In this document: positions 37,801-52,179 of the stretch, in pieces | How positions within the stretch are numbered: the stretch's first letter is position 1 | Layout of the letters: each line of letters starts with the position of its first letter | From: Helopsaltes ochotensis | Lineage: Eukaryota; Chordata; Aves; Passeriformes; Locustellidae | Length of the DNA: 64,000 nt | Assembly (NCBI GenBank): GCA_013400155.1 | Contig: VXBM01000098.1 | Location: forward strand, 884,299 to 948,298 | Direction: 5' to 3' | Translations under genes and position numbers: made by a program | Notes under the pieces: model-generated | What the model was told of the DNA's origin: nothing | The model's input: the letters and a program-made list of their open reading frames with translations, nothing else | The model's database searches: none

Positions 37801-40800
37801 GACAGTCCATGGGCAACTGCAAAAACACTTAATTTTGTTTGAGAGATCCAAGAGAAACGTGGAGAGTATGGAATGGTGGGGTTTTTTAGTTACCTGTACA
37901 CATGTTCAGTGCTTATAATGTTCTTACTTGATTAACACTGTACTTTGCTGAAACAGTTGCCAAAGATTTTCCTCCCAGGTTCAGACTTGTGACTTCTATC
38001 CTGAGTTCTAAAATCCATTGCTTTCTACAGCCAGCAAATTTCAACCAAAATATGACCTTCATTACTGTTTCACTGTTGTAGGGTCTTTACACTGAAATTT
38101 TGGTGTATATAAGCCCTTTGACTCGTAATTCCCCTTTGTGGATGTGCCTTTACTGTTTGTTTGTTCTGCAGTCACTGTGCCAGTAATCATACCTATCGCA
38201 GAGGCCAAAACCACCTTTATTCCCTTTACATCATCCTAAAACCTCTCAATACTTAGATATAATACTTGACAGCCCTTAAAGGACAGCGTGTCTACACATT
38301 CAGCATTTTCTCTGTGGAGGAAATAAGCAGTCACTTACAGCCTATACTATTCTTACCTGGACAGAAAAACTGGTTAAACTCTGTTCTGGATTTTGAGCAG
38401 AAAAAGCCAATAGTCGTTTCTCCATTGCCCCCTGTTACAGCTAACAATGGTGCATAGACAGGGGGTCAGGATGGCAAATTCACTGTTACCAGGACCTAGA
38501 AAACATCGAGATTCCCAATTTGTCACCAAATGCTTTCACAGTTACAAATCACAGTTACACAGGTGTTTCATCGGGTAAAGCCCAACTGCTGGACATGTTT
38601 TCATGGTCTGTCAGCCTGAGACATAGCACAAAGGTGTCGAATGAGAACAAATGGAGATACCTCAGGTGCTTCAAAATAAGATGTCAATATGCTGAAAAAT
38701 CAATGCCTATCTCCAGCAGCTCGAGTCAAGGAAATTAACTTGCCTGATTCTTCCAGCTATCCTAGCTAGAAGGAAGATTAGCAGGAAGCTCACAGACTGA
38801 GCAGGGAGATAGTCAGCACAGCTGGGTCTGAGCATCACCCCCTCTCGGGTGCTGTACCTGAACATGTGCCTCCATCAGCCCAGCTGGTCTGGAGAGGTAA
38901 GAAAACTGGGGAGGAATTGCTGTTATGAGTGTACAGCAGCTTCATTGCTTTTTGTTTAGCTCTTTTCTGAGCACTGAAAGATCTCTGCAGGTGACACATT
39001 CTCATTGGTGCTGTCCCAGCAATGAAAGGGGCTTCCCTCATGGCTGTCTTGTAGGAATCTTTAAGACATAAGGATCAGGGGTGGAACCCTTCTAGCATTA
39101 ATTCAGATTTATTTCCAGCATGCTCTGATCAGTAGGGTATGAGGCCAAGGATAAGCACTGGCAATGTCCCTCTCCCTCACTTGGGTTCAGATCCTCATTG
39201 CTCCAGGTTTTTCCTGGCTGCTGCCATCACACCTCAGTTAAGCCCTTGGCCCTTGTTCTTGTGATCTCACCTCACAGATTCATGGTGTTTTGCTGTGATC
39301 CTTGCCAGCACACCCAATTCTTCCTTTAGATAGCGGGAGCTCCTGTCTGGTGGTCGCATTGATCTAAACAGCTGGATCACCAAAAGAGACCACAGCTGTG
39401 TTCTCATTTTTTGGGACTTCCTCCTCGGGACAACATCTACTTTACAATTACCCTCACATGAGCATAGCTAACAGCTTCCACACTCATCCTGGTCTGGTAA
39501 AACTGGTGTCCTCTGTGGTTTTGGTTTATCTCTCTGTCTTCCAGTGTGCGGTAGGTACAGCTACTGTGGTCTTTTTAAACCGTCGTCCATGTTTTTAATG
39601 CCTGTATCATCATAAATCTGCTTGCACTTAGAAACCTGAGTCTTGAACTGCAGTTGAATGAGGTTACTGGGAAGTTACTGACATGTCTCAGTAACCACAC
39701 AGTGGTACTGCAGGCTCCTGCAGCTGGAGCACAGCTGGTTTTTAGGTAAATGTCCAAAGAGTTGGATGCTTCTGTAGCTTGGTTTTGAATCTTCTGGCAC
39801 TGTGATATGGGCAAGCTTGCTTTAAAAGAAAAGAAAGTTAAAGGGAAAAGTCTTTAAACAATATTTCTAGTATTGCCTTCTTCCAGCATGGCAAAGAATA
39901 GATTTCCTGGACACAGTCCTGCTTGCAGATCCAGCTGGCTCTTGAAGTGTGTGAGCATGAAAAGCAGATGATAAGAAATACATATATATCTTGTACCTAT
40001 CTAAAGGAACTCAAGTAATCTTAGAAATGGATGCATATGCTCATGGAACTGTTCCCTCTGGCGTTAAACACAGCCAATGTTTAACAGTACTAAGTTAGAG
40101 GTGTGATGTTTAAGACACAGGAAATCTTTCCAAAGTGAAAAGAACTTTCAAGGGGAGCCTGGGGGAGAGATATTCATGTCAGGATTTGGCTGTAAAATAT
40201 GGTTAACGCCATTTGTTCTTATCACAACTGCTACGGGATATTTAACCACCAGAGGTAGCCATGACCTGAGGCTTGTATCTGATCCTGGAAGCAGCAGTGC
40301 CATGCAATGCATTCGATTGCCAGAACCATTTCCTTCTTGTAATGAGGTCTGCCATTCAAGGATAGATATAGCTTGCTCTTGCCCGGCTTGTGAATCCAAC
40401 TGGATCGCCAGCTCACAGCTGAAAAAACTGGAGAAGGATCTGCACGTGGGAGGGAAGGAAATCAGCCATGCATATTCACATTCCAAAAGTGAGAATGAGC
40501 GCAGCAATTTTGCAACGGTTTGGTCACAGCTTTGGGTGTCGAACGAAGCCAGCTTGCTCCTTGCTAACCTGCACCTGTAGTCAGCTGGGTACAGATCCAT
40601 CTCCTCCAAAGGAAGGCAGGATGGCACTGGCACTTCCACAGCTCCTAGCTGACAATGCCATTTAGAGCAAAGATAGCTCAGATTTTGCTCCAGTATGCGA
40701 AGTTTGCCCTTTGAATGTTGTGATTTTTCTCTAGCTAATCTTAGAGATAAGAAAACACAGCTGAGTCTTATCCAGGCCTGAAGAGGCTGGAGCACATCAG

Positions 40801-41482
40801 CTGCTTGCCATATTGCTGGAACACCTGGGGCATTTCCTTTGAAATCTAAATGCAGGCTGTTCACCTGGATTGCCAAGTACAACAGAAGCTTCCTTCTGGC
40901 TGGCAGGGTGGTATTAATTTAAAGAGAACACCATCTGTGCAGCCATGGAGAGCAGCAGTCAGAAAAAACAGGTAGAGAGGTCACCAGGAATAGTCTTGTT
41001 CTCATCTGGGGGCCTTGCCACCTGCATCTATTACCCATCGTTTCTAATTAGCAGATGTATCTTGGGGAAAGCTATTCCTGTTTGCTTTCCTGAGATGCTA
41101 TTCTTACTGAGAGATGCTGTTTTTGCTGAGCCTTGTAATCTCATTTTGTGAGCTTTCACAGGCATTTGGGGTAGCCCAATAATTAGGGAGTCCTGTACCT
41201 CCCTGCTGCAGGCTGCCCCTTTGTCTTTCCCCTTTCTTCTCAACTCTGCTACCAGATGGCTGGAGATTTTTCATCCTTTTAAAAGCTTTGTATTTTCCCA
41301 TCTCATCAAGCATGTCTCGGCAATGCTTAATCAGCCTAAGGCTTTTCAGGCCCCCTTATTTGCCCCCCAGAAGAAGATCAGATTAAGGACTTAAACATTT
41401 TCAATAAAGTGTTTGCAAAGTAAAATGCTTAGAGGTAAGCCATAGGTGCAGTTAGTGTTATTTTGTTGTTTGTTATTTCTCT

Positions 41483-41541
41483 TCTGTCTGTCTGTCCTCC
41501 CATCCATCCATCCATCCATCCATCCATCCATCCATCCATCC
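41483..41541. repeat. Compound microsatellite (CTGT)n then (CATC)n
   Basis: Three to four CTGT units are followed after a short gap by ten CATC units at 41501-41541. The repeat is perfect in its second half, so length polymorphism is likely. It produces artificial open frames encoding repeated Ile-His-Pro-Ser on one strand and Met-Asp-Gly-Trp on the other. Confidence 0.95.
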
Positions 41542-43030
41542 TCCTGCCCAACCTCTTCTTGTCTTTCAGAGCATTCAGGGATGCCCCTTGTTTTCTGGCA
41601 GTGGTTGACAGCAACTGATGTCTGGTATTGTCCAGAGACCTCTTACCCTTGATCTAATTCCTGAGTGCCATTGTTTTTAACCTCTTTTAATCTGTTTGGA
41701 TCCCCTTAATAAAAAACAGCAAATATATTTAGCTAACCAGTACTAAGAGACCATTGAGTTAAGGTGTTTTGATTTAGGGTTTGGGATATTTTTTTTTTTG
41801 TTTGCTTAATTCCCACTTATTTGAGACTAGCTTGTAAGCTTTATTTACAAGATCAGAGCAGTTGAAATGAAAGCCTGGTTAAATAACAGAAAAATATATT
41901 TGCATCTTGCTTTGTGTTTGACATTGAATGTCATTTGTTACTGCACTGTCACATACACTCCTTTATTATTAATCTGTAAGCTGTAACTTTACAGCTGCAA
42001 ATGAGATTCTAAAAAAACCCACAAAGCACAACTTTTTCCCTTATTCCCTCCCTCCCTATAAAACATGAGAGCTAGCTGCTTAACCATGTGAAGCACAGAT
42101 TTTGTGTGGGATTCCAAATACCTCAGAGATAACTGTCACATCATTTTGCCACATAATTGAATTCAGTGGCTGGTGGTTTGCATTTACAGGTAGATGAGAG
42201 CATCCAGCCATAGGTGTTTGCATCACTAGAATTAAAACCCTACTAGTTTATCTGCTCAGGAGATAAATATTTAGATATCATTACAATGCTGAGCTGTATA
42301 TACGTGGAAATGTCCGTGGATGATGGGGAAAAATATGTGAGGAGATTTCCTTGCAATCACAGAGGGTGTGACCTCAATTACTGCAGTTTTCTCCCTGACA
42401 CTTTCCTTCATGTTGCACATGGCGTTGTTGCTGCTGGATGCTCGCTGCCCAGAGGAGGAGAGTGCTTTATCTAAGGCTAGATTAAAATGCCCTCCACATG
42501 CTATTCCGATTCTTGGCAATTTTTTTAAGCCACTGAGGGAAATAAACTGCAAAGAGTGTGTCTAAAGGAATGCTTAGTGTAGGTTTGTGTCATGGGGGGT
42601 GTTATCTCTGTAATGGTGCTTCCTCCATCTATGTAACTCAGGCTGTGGCTGAAGAGGAGCGTGGCTCCCCAGTGCATTAACATCCCTGTTTACAGACCAC
42701 GTAGCAATCTTTAAAGGGCTAATTGGCTTTCTTTTAAGCCAGTTGTTGCATTTTTCTTTTCTGTTTGTTTTCCACTGAAAGGAATGTTGTTAGTATTTTT
42801 ATGATGGCTGGTGCTTAGCGGAGCTCCTCTGTATAAAGGTAACAAATGAGTTGTGTGACCTGACATTCTCCCTGGGACAAAGCAAGCCAGTGGTATTTCA
42901 AAGCCTGCTTTTAAAGTAGCTGGTTGTATAATCTGTTTATCAGAACCACTAGGAAATGCCATTTCTCGGGTATTTTGCACCTTCTCTAAATTGACTGGGA
43001 GGTGGAAAAATCTTTGGGCAAAAGCTTACA

Positions 43031-43093
43031 GCAGGGTTGTTGGAACTAGATGATCTTTAAGATTCCTTCCCAAACTATTCTATGATTCTATGA
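43031..43093 (+). mobile_element. CR1 LINE 3' terminal fragment
   Basis: gcagggttgttggaactaga, then tgatctttaagattccttcc, then ccaaactattctatgattct. This is the extreme 3' end of a sense CR1, with the ATTCTATG tail repeat preserved. It is heavily 5' truncated. Confidence 0.88.
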
Positions 43094-44726
43094 CCTCGCA
43101 CTCAAGGGACAGATATGCGGAAAGCTTGAAGGTGCTCCATGCTTTCTGTATTCCTGTGCTGTCCCAGAGCTTCAAGTCGTTGGGTCTGCTGCAGGTTTTG
43201 GGGAAGAAGAGGTGAGCTCTAAACCTTTGAGAGCAGCTCCTGCAGGTACAAATTTCCAGGCACACTTTGGAATTGACATCTCGATTTTCCCCTTCCAGCC
43301 CTGCTGCTGGGAGTTGCTGAGGAGGCATTGCCCAGAGCAGCAGGGACTGTCCTGTTGCTCACTGAGCACCCCTGCCACTGCTAACGTGGAATAAATCAGA
43401 ATTTGGGGGGCATGTCCAGAGGAAAGCTGGAGGAAGGGGCAGGGGGCTGGTCCAGCCTTGGCTGTGCTCAACCAGTGTGGCTGAGGACACCAGAGGGACT
43501 GTCACCAGCATCCCCAAAGCCTTGGTGATGAGGGTTGCGCTAGTGCTGTGTTTCTGCAAAATACTTTGTCTTCGATCCAATACTCCACATTACCAGGAAT
43601 TTTGTTTTGGTGAGAAGACAGCTCTTTCCCCTCATTTCACAGGTTTCTAGTTCCTGGAGACTTCACCGTTCTGTTGCTATAAACCATCACACACTTAAAC
43701 TGATGGGCCCACTAGCAGCCCTTGGCAAAGCTCTGGAAATAAAGCCACCTTTTTGAGGCCTGATGTTCAACTCACTGCTGTGCCCCCCTTGGGAGGGATG
43801 GCCTTTTGTTATAAGCGTTGCTCTGTCAGTGGAGCCCTGGCTGCACGTGGCCACAGGGCCAGTGATCCAAGGGCTGGACTGTAAGGATGAGTGCCAAAAA
43901 GCACTGCTGTGTAGGCTTACCCTGGGGAAGCCATGCTGTGCACAGAATGTGATCCATGGCACCCAGAGTTCTTGTCATTTCCTTCAGCTGTTTGCACAGT
44001 TCTTCCATGTGTGGGCTTTGAAAATGGCTGCATTAATTCAGGGTTTGTTAATCGGAGGGCAGGCAGAAATACAATGGGTCTAAACTTCTAGGCTTGCTGT
44101 AGTAAATATGCCATGAGATGAAGAGCAGGTAAACTGAATTTAGAGAACTTTAATTCGGGTTCATTTTCATTATGCTTTCTATTGTAGATTAATGGTTATA
44201 CTGTTAAGATGTCGCTTAAATTACTAATTGTTTTGTGTTATGGAAATGAAACTTCAGTGAAGAATTTTTCTCATAGGAAACATGCAGAAGGATAAGCAGG
44301 ATCTTTTTACCTGTTAGTATTTTTACTGTCATCATTAATGATTAGTGCTGTATAGTCCAGTCTCTCAATTTAAACTGTAAATACCATGAAGAATGCCCTT
44401 CACAGTTTTCTTTTTACCCAAGGAGTGCACAGCCTAAATTCCATGATTTTGCATGCTCATCAGCCTAATTGAGGCATCTCTTTCATGGACTGCCAACACA
44501 GTGGCACCACTGTCTTATACATTGATGCTCTGTGACCAACAGGCTTCCTCCAGCTCTGCTGCTTAGAAAATAGCCTGCTTGCCTCTGCCAGAAGTACTTG
44601 TGTCATGAATGACCAGTAAACACATTCTTAAATGCTTCCTGCTGGGTAATCAGAAGCAGTTCCTTCTTGTTCCTTCCTCCATGAAAATGTCTGACAAAAT
44701 CAAAAAATGCTCATGTCCTTTTAAAT

Positions 44727-44752
44727 NNNNNNNNNNNNNNNNNNNNNNNNNN
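44727..44752. other. Assembly gap (26 N)
   Basis: Twenty-six undetermined bases within the large intron. The flanks (ttttaaat and ttaactattc) are AT-rich. Its true size is unknown. Confidence 0.99.
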
Positions 44753-47700
44753 TTAACTATTCTTTTAATTTTTTTAACAGCAATCTGGTAGCTTCAGTTT
44801 ATAGTTTTGGCAAGAGCCAGCAACATTTCTCTGGAAATCTTGGGCTTCACAAGATACGTTTGTATGACTCTCTGAAAACATGTCATTTCCCATTATACTA
44901 TCTGTTCTTTTAAACCAGGAAAAACAAAACATCGTTTGATTCAGGAGAAGGTTTTGTTAGCAACACTTCGATGGACTCCACATGTGCTTTTGCAGTGGGT
45001 TGCCTGTACAGCAGGACCACCCCCTGCCTGCAGAATGCAGTAGCTGCAGGGGCTTTGTCACAGTGTCAGGCCTTCTGCCAGGCCCCAGCCTGAGCTAGGC
45101 GCAACACTTCCAAATCAGGGCAGGCTTTATCAAACTGAGGATCAGCGCTTGGGTCCCTCATAAGGTTTTCAATCAGTTCTCAACGTTGTCACAGATATCC
45201 AGGGTGGCTTGAAACACCCCTTTAAGGCACAAGGCTTATTTCTTCCCTACCACCCCAAATGATCTCTACACCTGCTCTCTGAAATGCCACAGACTTTGGA
45301 CTTAAAGCACATCTCATGTATGGACCTCTTTTGGGTCCTCACATCAAAATACCTGGGAAGCTAAGTAGGGAAGGCCTAGATTTGCTGTGAGCCATAAACT
45401 TTCTAGGCAAAGACCAATTTTCTGTCTGACACACACTCCCCTTTTAGGGTCTGTATCATTTAAAGTAGGTTCTATGTGAAGAGAGCCATGTGAGGTGTTT
45501 ATTTCATTTCCTGTGTTTTCTTAGATACATGAACAGCCAGTGCACAGTTGTGAAAGAAATTTCTTTGGTCTCTTCGGATTGTCAGATTGATGTTTTTAGT
45601 GCACCGAAGTGCAGTAAAAAATGGAAACTATACAATTATGAGCCATCTAGACTTCCAAGCCTACTCAGGAAATCAAGATATATATCTAAAATATATTTAT
45701 ATATATTTAAGGAAACACAATAAAGCTTGTTTTTAAGATGGTGAAATTTGCTATTTTCAGTGCCCAACAAAACCACGATTCAAGGCCAGTGACTTAACTC
45801 TAAGTGATACCTCTCCTAACCCTTTATAGCTTAATCCTTCAGTTTTATCTGTGACTGAGGAAATGTCTGTCAGGGCTGAAGTCACTTGCATCAGGCGATG
45901 AGCACTTCTGCATTCTTTGGAAAGCTTCACTAGTTCCCATGAAAGTAAGAATGCCAAGGTGTTTGTGGAGACTGTGGGCAGTGACAATCCTTACACCAGC
46001 ATAAAATTCTCGCAGACCTGGCCTTGTGCACATTTGTGGAGAGTGCACCTTTAGCTTCAAATTCTTACCCTTGTGCTCAGTGCTGGCAAAAGCTCTGTCT
46101 ACCCCTCCAGCTGTGGGTATTCAAGGAAAGAAGAGGGGAGATGATGCTGGGTTTTGACCCAAGGCTGGAACCACTGTATCAGGTTTTTTTCCTAAGCTCA
46201 AAATACTTGAAAAACATATAATGGAAAGGCTCTAGGCATCTGCAAGTTCCTAAGCCAGGAAGGTCTTATTATGAATAAATCATAAAGTGTGGTCCGAAGC
46301 CAGCAATCTGAAGAATTCAGCTTGAGGAAGTGGGTTGGATTTTTTCTTTGTGTGTGTGTCATCCTGCTTTAGCAGGACAGAAGTTTGCCACTCTCAGCTG
46401 CTAACACAATTATTCTCTTCTGGTTTGATTGGTAGAGGTCTTGACTTCGCTGCTAAGATTGCAAATACAAGCCCTTATGTTTTCTGGCACCCCGCAGGAG
46501 GGAGCTGGCATTCCAGGCAGGGTTAAGTACTCCAAGGTGCCAGCCTGGAATTCAGTACTTTTCTATGGCCTGTGGTGTTTCTGAGTATCCCACAGCCCTA
46601 GCTGCTGCATTCTGGCTGCCCTTCAGGACAGCTCCTAGCAAGGAGCTCATGTTACATCATCAGTTACAAAGAGGATTTGAGGAGGTGTTGCTGACCAGTT
46701 GCAAGGAAAATTGTAGTTATCTTTTTAGGCTCAAGTCTGCTAGTTTTCATGATAGACACCAGTTTTATTAGGAGTTCTACAAATTCTGTTGAGGGAAAAA
46801 GAAGAAGAAAGCCAGGTTGTTGGTTATAATGTCACTTAGGTTTCTAAGCTCAGATTAAAGAGGTGGTGTTATCCTTAGTGCAGTGAGAATTGGCATGGAT
46901 TTTCAAAGTCCATGTTTAGGATTCCAAATAGGTGCCCTGAATTTCAAAAATGCTGAGCACATCCAAAACACTTTATGAAGTGAGCCCCTTTTGAAGCCAG
47001 ACGGAGCTGCTGGGAGCTTGAAGCTTTTGAAGAAAAGGATCTGAACTCCCTTTTAAAGTGCTCCTGACGTTAGTCAGCTATTGTTGAAATGCTGACCTAT
47101 GTGTACTGGCATCTGGAACAACCTCTATGTTAAAAGATAGTTTGATGGATAGAGGGGATATGATCTCCAGTGCTAAAGGAAGAAATCCTGCATTTTTTTG
47201 GAAGTGTATTCTCTGATAAGAAACACACTGAGATGGTTTCATCATTCTCTTTTTTCCCCCCTCTTTTTTTTTCTTAAAGACTTTTGTTCATTCTCTGTGT
47301 TATAGGATTTTGGCCTCCAGTTTCTATTTGGTGCCTTGAGGTATAACAGAAGTTTAGGAAGTTTTCAATAATACGGAGCGAAGGCAGGATGGTTAAGGAA
47401 AAACATGCCTCAGCTTTCCCAAAAAGTTGCTCCCATTTTTACCCAATGTCACAGTCATGATCTAGAAATAAGCCAGCCTTGGTCCAACTTGCTGTTTGAA
47501 TTTACTATCTTTTGACACAAATAAGTGTCTGGTGTATGTGAAACCTTGTGTAAATTTCTGACCCCTTGTTCTCCTGCTTGTAAAGTTGCCAGAGTGACCA
47601 ATAACAGCAGGGTGGACTTCTTCAAACAGAGGGAATGAGGCTGTGTAAGGGGAGGTGTTGCTTGGAATAAAGTGGTTTGGGAGATGAAGAATCCCATCAT

Positions 47701-49214
47701 ACATGCCCCCTCCACCTAAACTGAGCAGGAAATCTCAGAAATCACAGGACCTGGGTGTCAGCAATGAAAGATGTCAGAGCTGATGAACCTGACTGAAGAC
47801 TTCTCCATAGCAAGTTATTGAATTTCTGGTGTATGTTGCTGGCTGTTTGCCTGCCTACTACTACTGAGTCCTTGCATAGGGGTTGAGAAGAAAAGCTGGC
47901 TGCCTCTCTTCAGTGTCCTGCAATCAGAAAGCTGTTCCTGGTGGTGTCTGCTAACTACTTTTTTAGGTGACTCTGGAAAACACAGTGGCCTTTCTCTTGT
48001 AGTTACTGCTGTGCTCAGGTTCTTCTCACAGACAGCAAACTGGAGCCATCTTCCATGACTAGAGACTAATTCAGCACAAGCACAGTGAGTGAGACTCCCT
48101 AAAATCAAGAAAAAGTGGGGAGGGACAGGACACAAACAAATACTCATTAAAGAAAACCCTAACTATGCTATGTTTCTCCTAACTGGAGAAGGAGAAACAA
48201 ATATTCAGTTTCAAGCAAATAGGTCAGATCCCTGTTTCACAAATCTGAGCTCAGTTAGGCAGTGCTCTGGAGCCGTTTCTAGAGAGGGATGATGATGGTT
48301 GTTATTATTCTTTGCGTTATGTTATCTATATGTCAATTCTTGTCTCTGATATGAGGTCATAGTTAGACCCTAGAATTTATGAACCAAAGAAAGAACGAAA
48401 TGTGAAAAAGTTTAGAGGAAAAAATCTGCAGCTGCCTTTGTGTAATTTTTACTGAGAACTGATAAAAATGGAAGAAAAATCAAAGGCAGCAATAGCACTG
48501 CACGTTTTATCTCACACCCTGTGATGCATATTAGTGTTGTTTCCCATAGTGAGCCAGAAAAAGCATGTACAATTTTAGAAAACACTGCATAATGGCTCTC
48601 TGCAAGAAAAAGAAGCAAGCGTGCAACTGCCAGCACTGACACTTGGTTTTTCCTCACCTGGCAAATTGCTGTTCTGAAAGCACTGTTGTGGACAAAATTT
48701 TTGTGTTCCACAGTGGTAATTTTGAATTTGGTCTTGAAGTTTTCTTCAAGAAACGGAGCAAATAAAATTCACTAATGTGACAAACTAAACCCATTCTCTA
48801 GCCTTGCCAGGAAATATTGGCTAACTCTATCATCATATGGAAATCCTCCCCTGTGGTGCAGATGTTAACACCCAGGCTGGTGGATTACTTTATTCTAAAG
48901 CAGCCTACAGGAAGTATCTTCTCCATTGTGGTTTTCAGTGTTTTGGAAATAGTCTTGGCTTCATGCTAGGAGATGAGTGTTAGGAGGGCAGGTTGATTTT
49001 TCAGGTGTTAAACACCAGCCACGCTGTCACTGTCTGGCTGTGCCCCTCCCTAGGTCCCCAAGAAATCTGATTCTTCAGAGCTGCCACTGAAATGGGTAGA
49101 AGAGCACGGTTGCCACCATGCAGCTGAATTGCTTGCCAAAGTGTGGAGGTTGTTGTTTTAGGCTTGTCTCAGTTTGGGAAAAAGTGGCGTGTGATTACAT
49201 CTGGCACTGCTGTT

Positions 49215-49396
49215 ATCATACAGTATTTTGGGTGGGAGGGGACCTTAAGAACTCTTTAGTTCCCATCCCCCTGCCATGTGCAGGGACACCTTCCAGTGGA
49301 CCAGGTTGCTGAGAGCCCCATCCAACCTGGCCTTGAACGCTTCCAGGGGTGGGTCATCCAGCTTCTCTGGGCAGCCTGTGCCAGTGCCTCCCCACG
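49215..49396 (-). mobile_element. CR1 LINE 3' end, antisense
   Basis: Contains 'gggtgggaggggacc', 'ccaggttgctgagagcccca', 'tccaacctggccttgaacgc', 'ttccaggggtgggtcatcca', and 'tctgggcagcctgtgccagt' in antisense order, with a degenerate tail atcatacagtattttgg at the left. Well-preserved avian CR1 fragment. Confidence 0.93.
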
Positions 49397-52164
49397 CTTG
49401 ATTTGGGGTTCAAATCCCCACTCCTGATTCAGGTCCTCACATGCCTTAGTTGCATACAGTCTTTATTCAGAAGAGGACGTGGTTATTCCCTGCTGGCATA
49501 GAGCAGCTGAATATTAGAGCAGCACTTCCTCTCATTTAGTCCTGTTATTTGCTGGGGAAACATCTTACTCCGTGTCACTGCTATAAAATTTTTGTTCTTA
49601 TATTTTTCCGGGTATCAGCAGAAATTATAAATGTCATCCATGCTTAGGAGGTAGTACACATTTTCAGTATGTTTGCTGTCCCTCCCGTTCCTTTGAGGCT
49701 GGCTCACTGCTGTGAAGGAGGATGCCAGGCTTTCAGAGGAGAAAGCAGGGCAGCCATCAGCATTAATGATGTCCTCTGACAGCGAAAGCTACATGGATCT
49801 CCAAAAGCCAAATTTCAGCCTTGGCTTCTCCCCACAGGCGTTCTCAGAGCAGGGTGGGAAGTATCACCTTGGGTAACATATCCATCTCTCTGCTGATCCC
49901 TTCTTTACAGAGGGAAAATAACTCCCAGCCATTTATTTATGAAAAATCGTTTACTGCCCTTGAACACAGATATGTACATAACAATGTGCCCGTGTGTGTT
50001 TTATTTAAACACTTCTGTTTTGATAAGTCACAATCAAGATCTGAAAAAACCAGTCCTGAGAACTTAAAAAGGTGTGGAGTTCAGTAGCAACATGAGTCTT
50101 CCAGAGCAGATTTGTATTTATCATGGTATAGTTTAAAGCTGACTGTAAAACACTGGCTCTGAAGGAATTGGAACAGGATTCTGCTTTAAAAAAGAAACGA
50201 TGCTACCTTTCTCTCTTGGTTTGGAAGACAGGTGTCTGCCAAAGAAAGTGGGAAGCTCCCTTGGGAGAATATCACCTCCTTCCCTCCAAATTATTATAAC
50301 TTTGAAAATAAGGGGCTTTCAGGCACAGATATGGGAGGAGGAGTAACAGATCTTTACTGGTTTGTGTGTGGATAACAAGGCAAACAAAGAGCAGCAGTCA
50401 GAGCACAAAGGCTGCCCCAGCTTCTCTCGCCGGGCTGTGGCGCTTTCCCCTTCGGTGCGGTGATTCCCGCAGTGTGCTGCCTCACTTTGCCCTGTGGATG
50501 CAGTGGGATCTCCATGAAAGGTGAGGGTGCTTCTCTGCAAGGAACTCTTCTAACTTCCAGCTCTTGAGCACCTTGAGATTCTTTGAGGCTCTTCCCATCT
50601 TCTTCCCTATCTTTTCCTTATAATTTCTATTACAAATATTGTTTCTGCTCACTACAGATACTCATCCGGTTCTTGCCTGCTACTCAAAGCTGAGGACTGG
50701 CTTGGTCTCCTTTATGTTTGGAGCACAATGGAAAGTTTCTTTCCCTTTTTTCTGGAACAAACAGTGTCACATTCTGACAAATCTGTCGTGCTTAGGAGAT
50801 CAGGGTCTCTTTGCCATCGCAGTCTGCTTTTCTGCAGTTTCCTCAAGATGATTTGAAGTGCTCAGGAATTACAGTGAATGCAAGGTTGAAAAGGAATAGA
50901 GGCAGAGTATGTGCTGCTGATGGCAGCACAGGCTAAACGGTTCTGGTTTTTAGTGGGTGGACTGAAGGGAAAGAAAGCCTATTGACACCTTTGGGTTCCC
51001 ACATCGGTTCATCAGAATTAAGGAGTCCTCACCAGAGATGAATGGTGCAAAGAGGATTTAAAGGTGTTGGAAGAGCTGTTGTGCTGCCAGGCAATGAGCC
51101 TGCTGAGCGTGTGGAGACAGTGACGTTGGCAGTAGAGGTGCAGATACCGTCCTGGCAGGCAGCTGTCTTCAATGCGCTGGCCCATGTGGCTGTGGAATCC
51201 AGAAGATATTTCTGAATGCCCAGCATCATTTCCTCTGGTAAAAGGTGTACCTTAGGAAATGTGTGGATGTCCTGAGGCTTACACAAAAGGGTGCTCTAGT
51301 GCTCTAATTCCTCACACTGACACAGCTTTTAGGATGCGGCAAGTAGTGATCAGGAACTGAACCAAATCACTCGTGAGTTTCATAAACAGCAAGAAAAAAC
51401 AACAGGATGGGAAAGCGAGGTAAATAATCAAGGCATTTCTGTTCTGTTTGCTTGTCATAATGCTAATGAGGATGGTGCCTGCCTTATTTGTAGGCAGGGA
51501 TGGAGCACAAGTGCTTTGGAAGCCATTCAGGGCAGGTGATCTGCTAGTTTGATCAGAACCAGGCAACATTTTAGTTGTGTTAACAGCCAGCAATTGAGGG
51601 ATGAGACGACATTTTCTGGGTGCTCCATTTCAAACATTCTATGCTGCAGGCTTCTTCACTGATGAGAGGTTTCACAAAAAGAGCATCTGGAAAACAATAA
51701 CGTGGTCTTTTACACATTTTCCAGAATAAAAGGGAAAATCAAAAATGCTTTTCTTAAAACAACATACTTTGTATTAATCAAGAGCCTGCTGTGTGCAGGT
51801 TTATCCTGTCTTTAGAGAGAGAGAGAAAATACACAAAGTTTGTGCTCCTGATGGACAAGAGTGATTTTAGATGTGCCAAATTTGTGTGGCTCTTTTGGAC
51901 CATATTGCTGGGCGACAATCCTCACTAACCTCCTCTTCCCACCTTTGGAGAATGGTAGACACAATGAGATTTACTAACAAAGGGCTGGAAGGGGATAGGG
52001 ATAAGCAGATCTTAGACATTTTTAAATTGCATTTTTAAAAAATTGCCGTTCAGCTTGAGTGGCTGGGAGCAGCACGCTGCCTTTAGGTACAGTTGTGTGC
52101 ACAAACACAGAGAGCTGAGCTGACACACATTGCACTGGAGGGACAGGGAGATTCATCTGTCTTT

Positions 52165-52179
52165 GTTGCTATGGAAAAC
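52165..52179. promoter_or_regulatory. X-box-like (RFX) motif
   Basis: gttgctatggaaaac differs at few positions from the RFX X-box (GTTGCCATGGAAAC-like). It is a single motif match in intronic DNA, so the functional claim is weak. Confidence 0.25.

Noticed and set aside
40148..40882. 244-codon minus-strand open frame as a protein gene
   Set aside because: No recognisable domain, no ribosome-start or splice context, a plus-strand frame open over the same bases, and an intronic position. Kept only as an unexplained segment.
41501..41541. CATC array as a CRISPR or satellite array
   Set aside because: It is a simple tetranucleotide microsatellite with no spacers, in a vertebrate intron.
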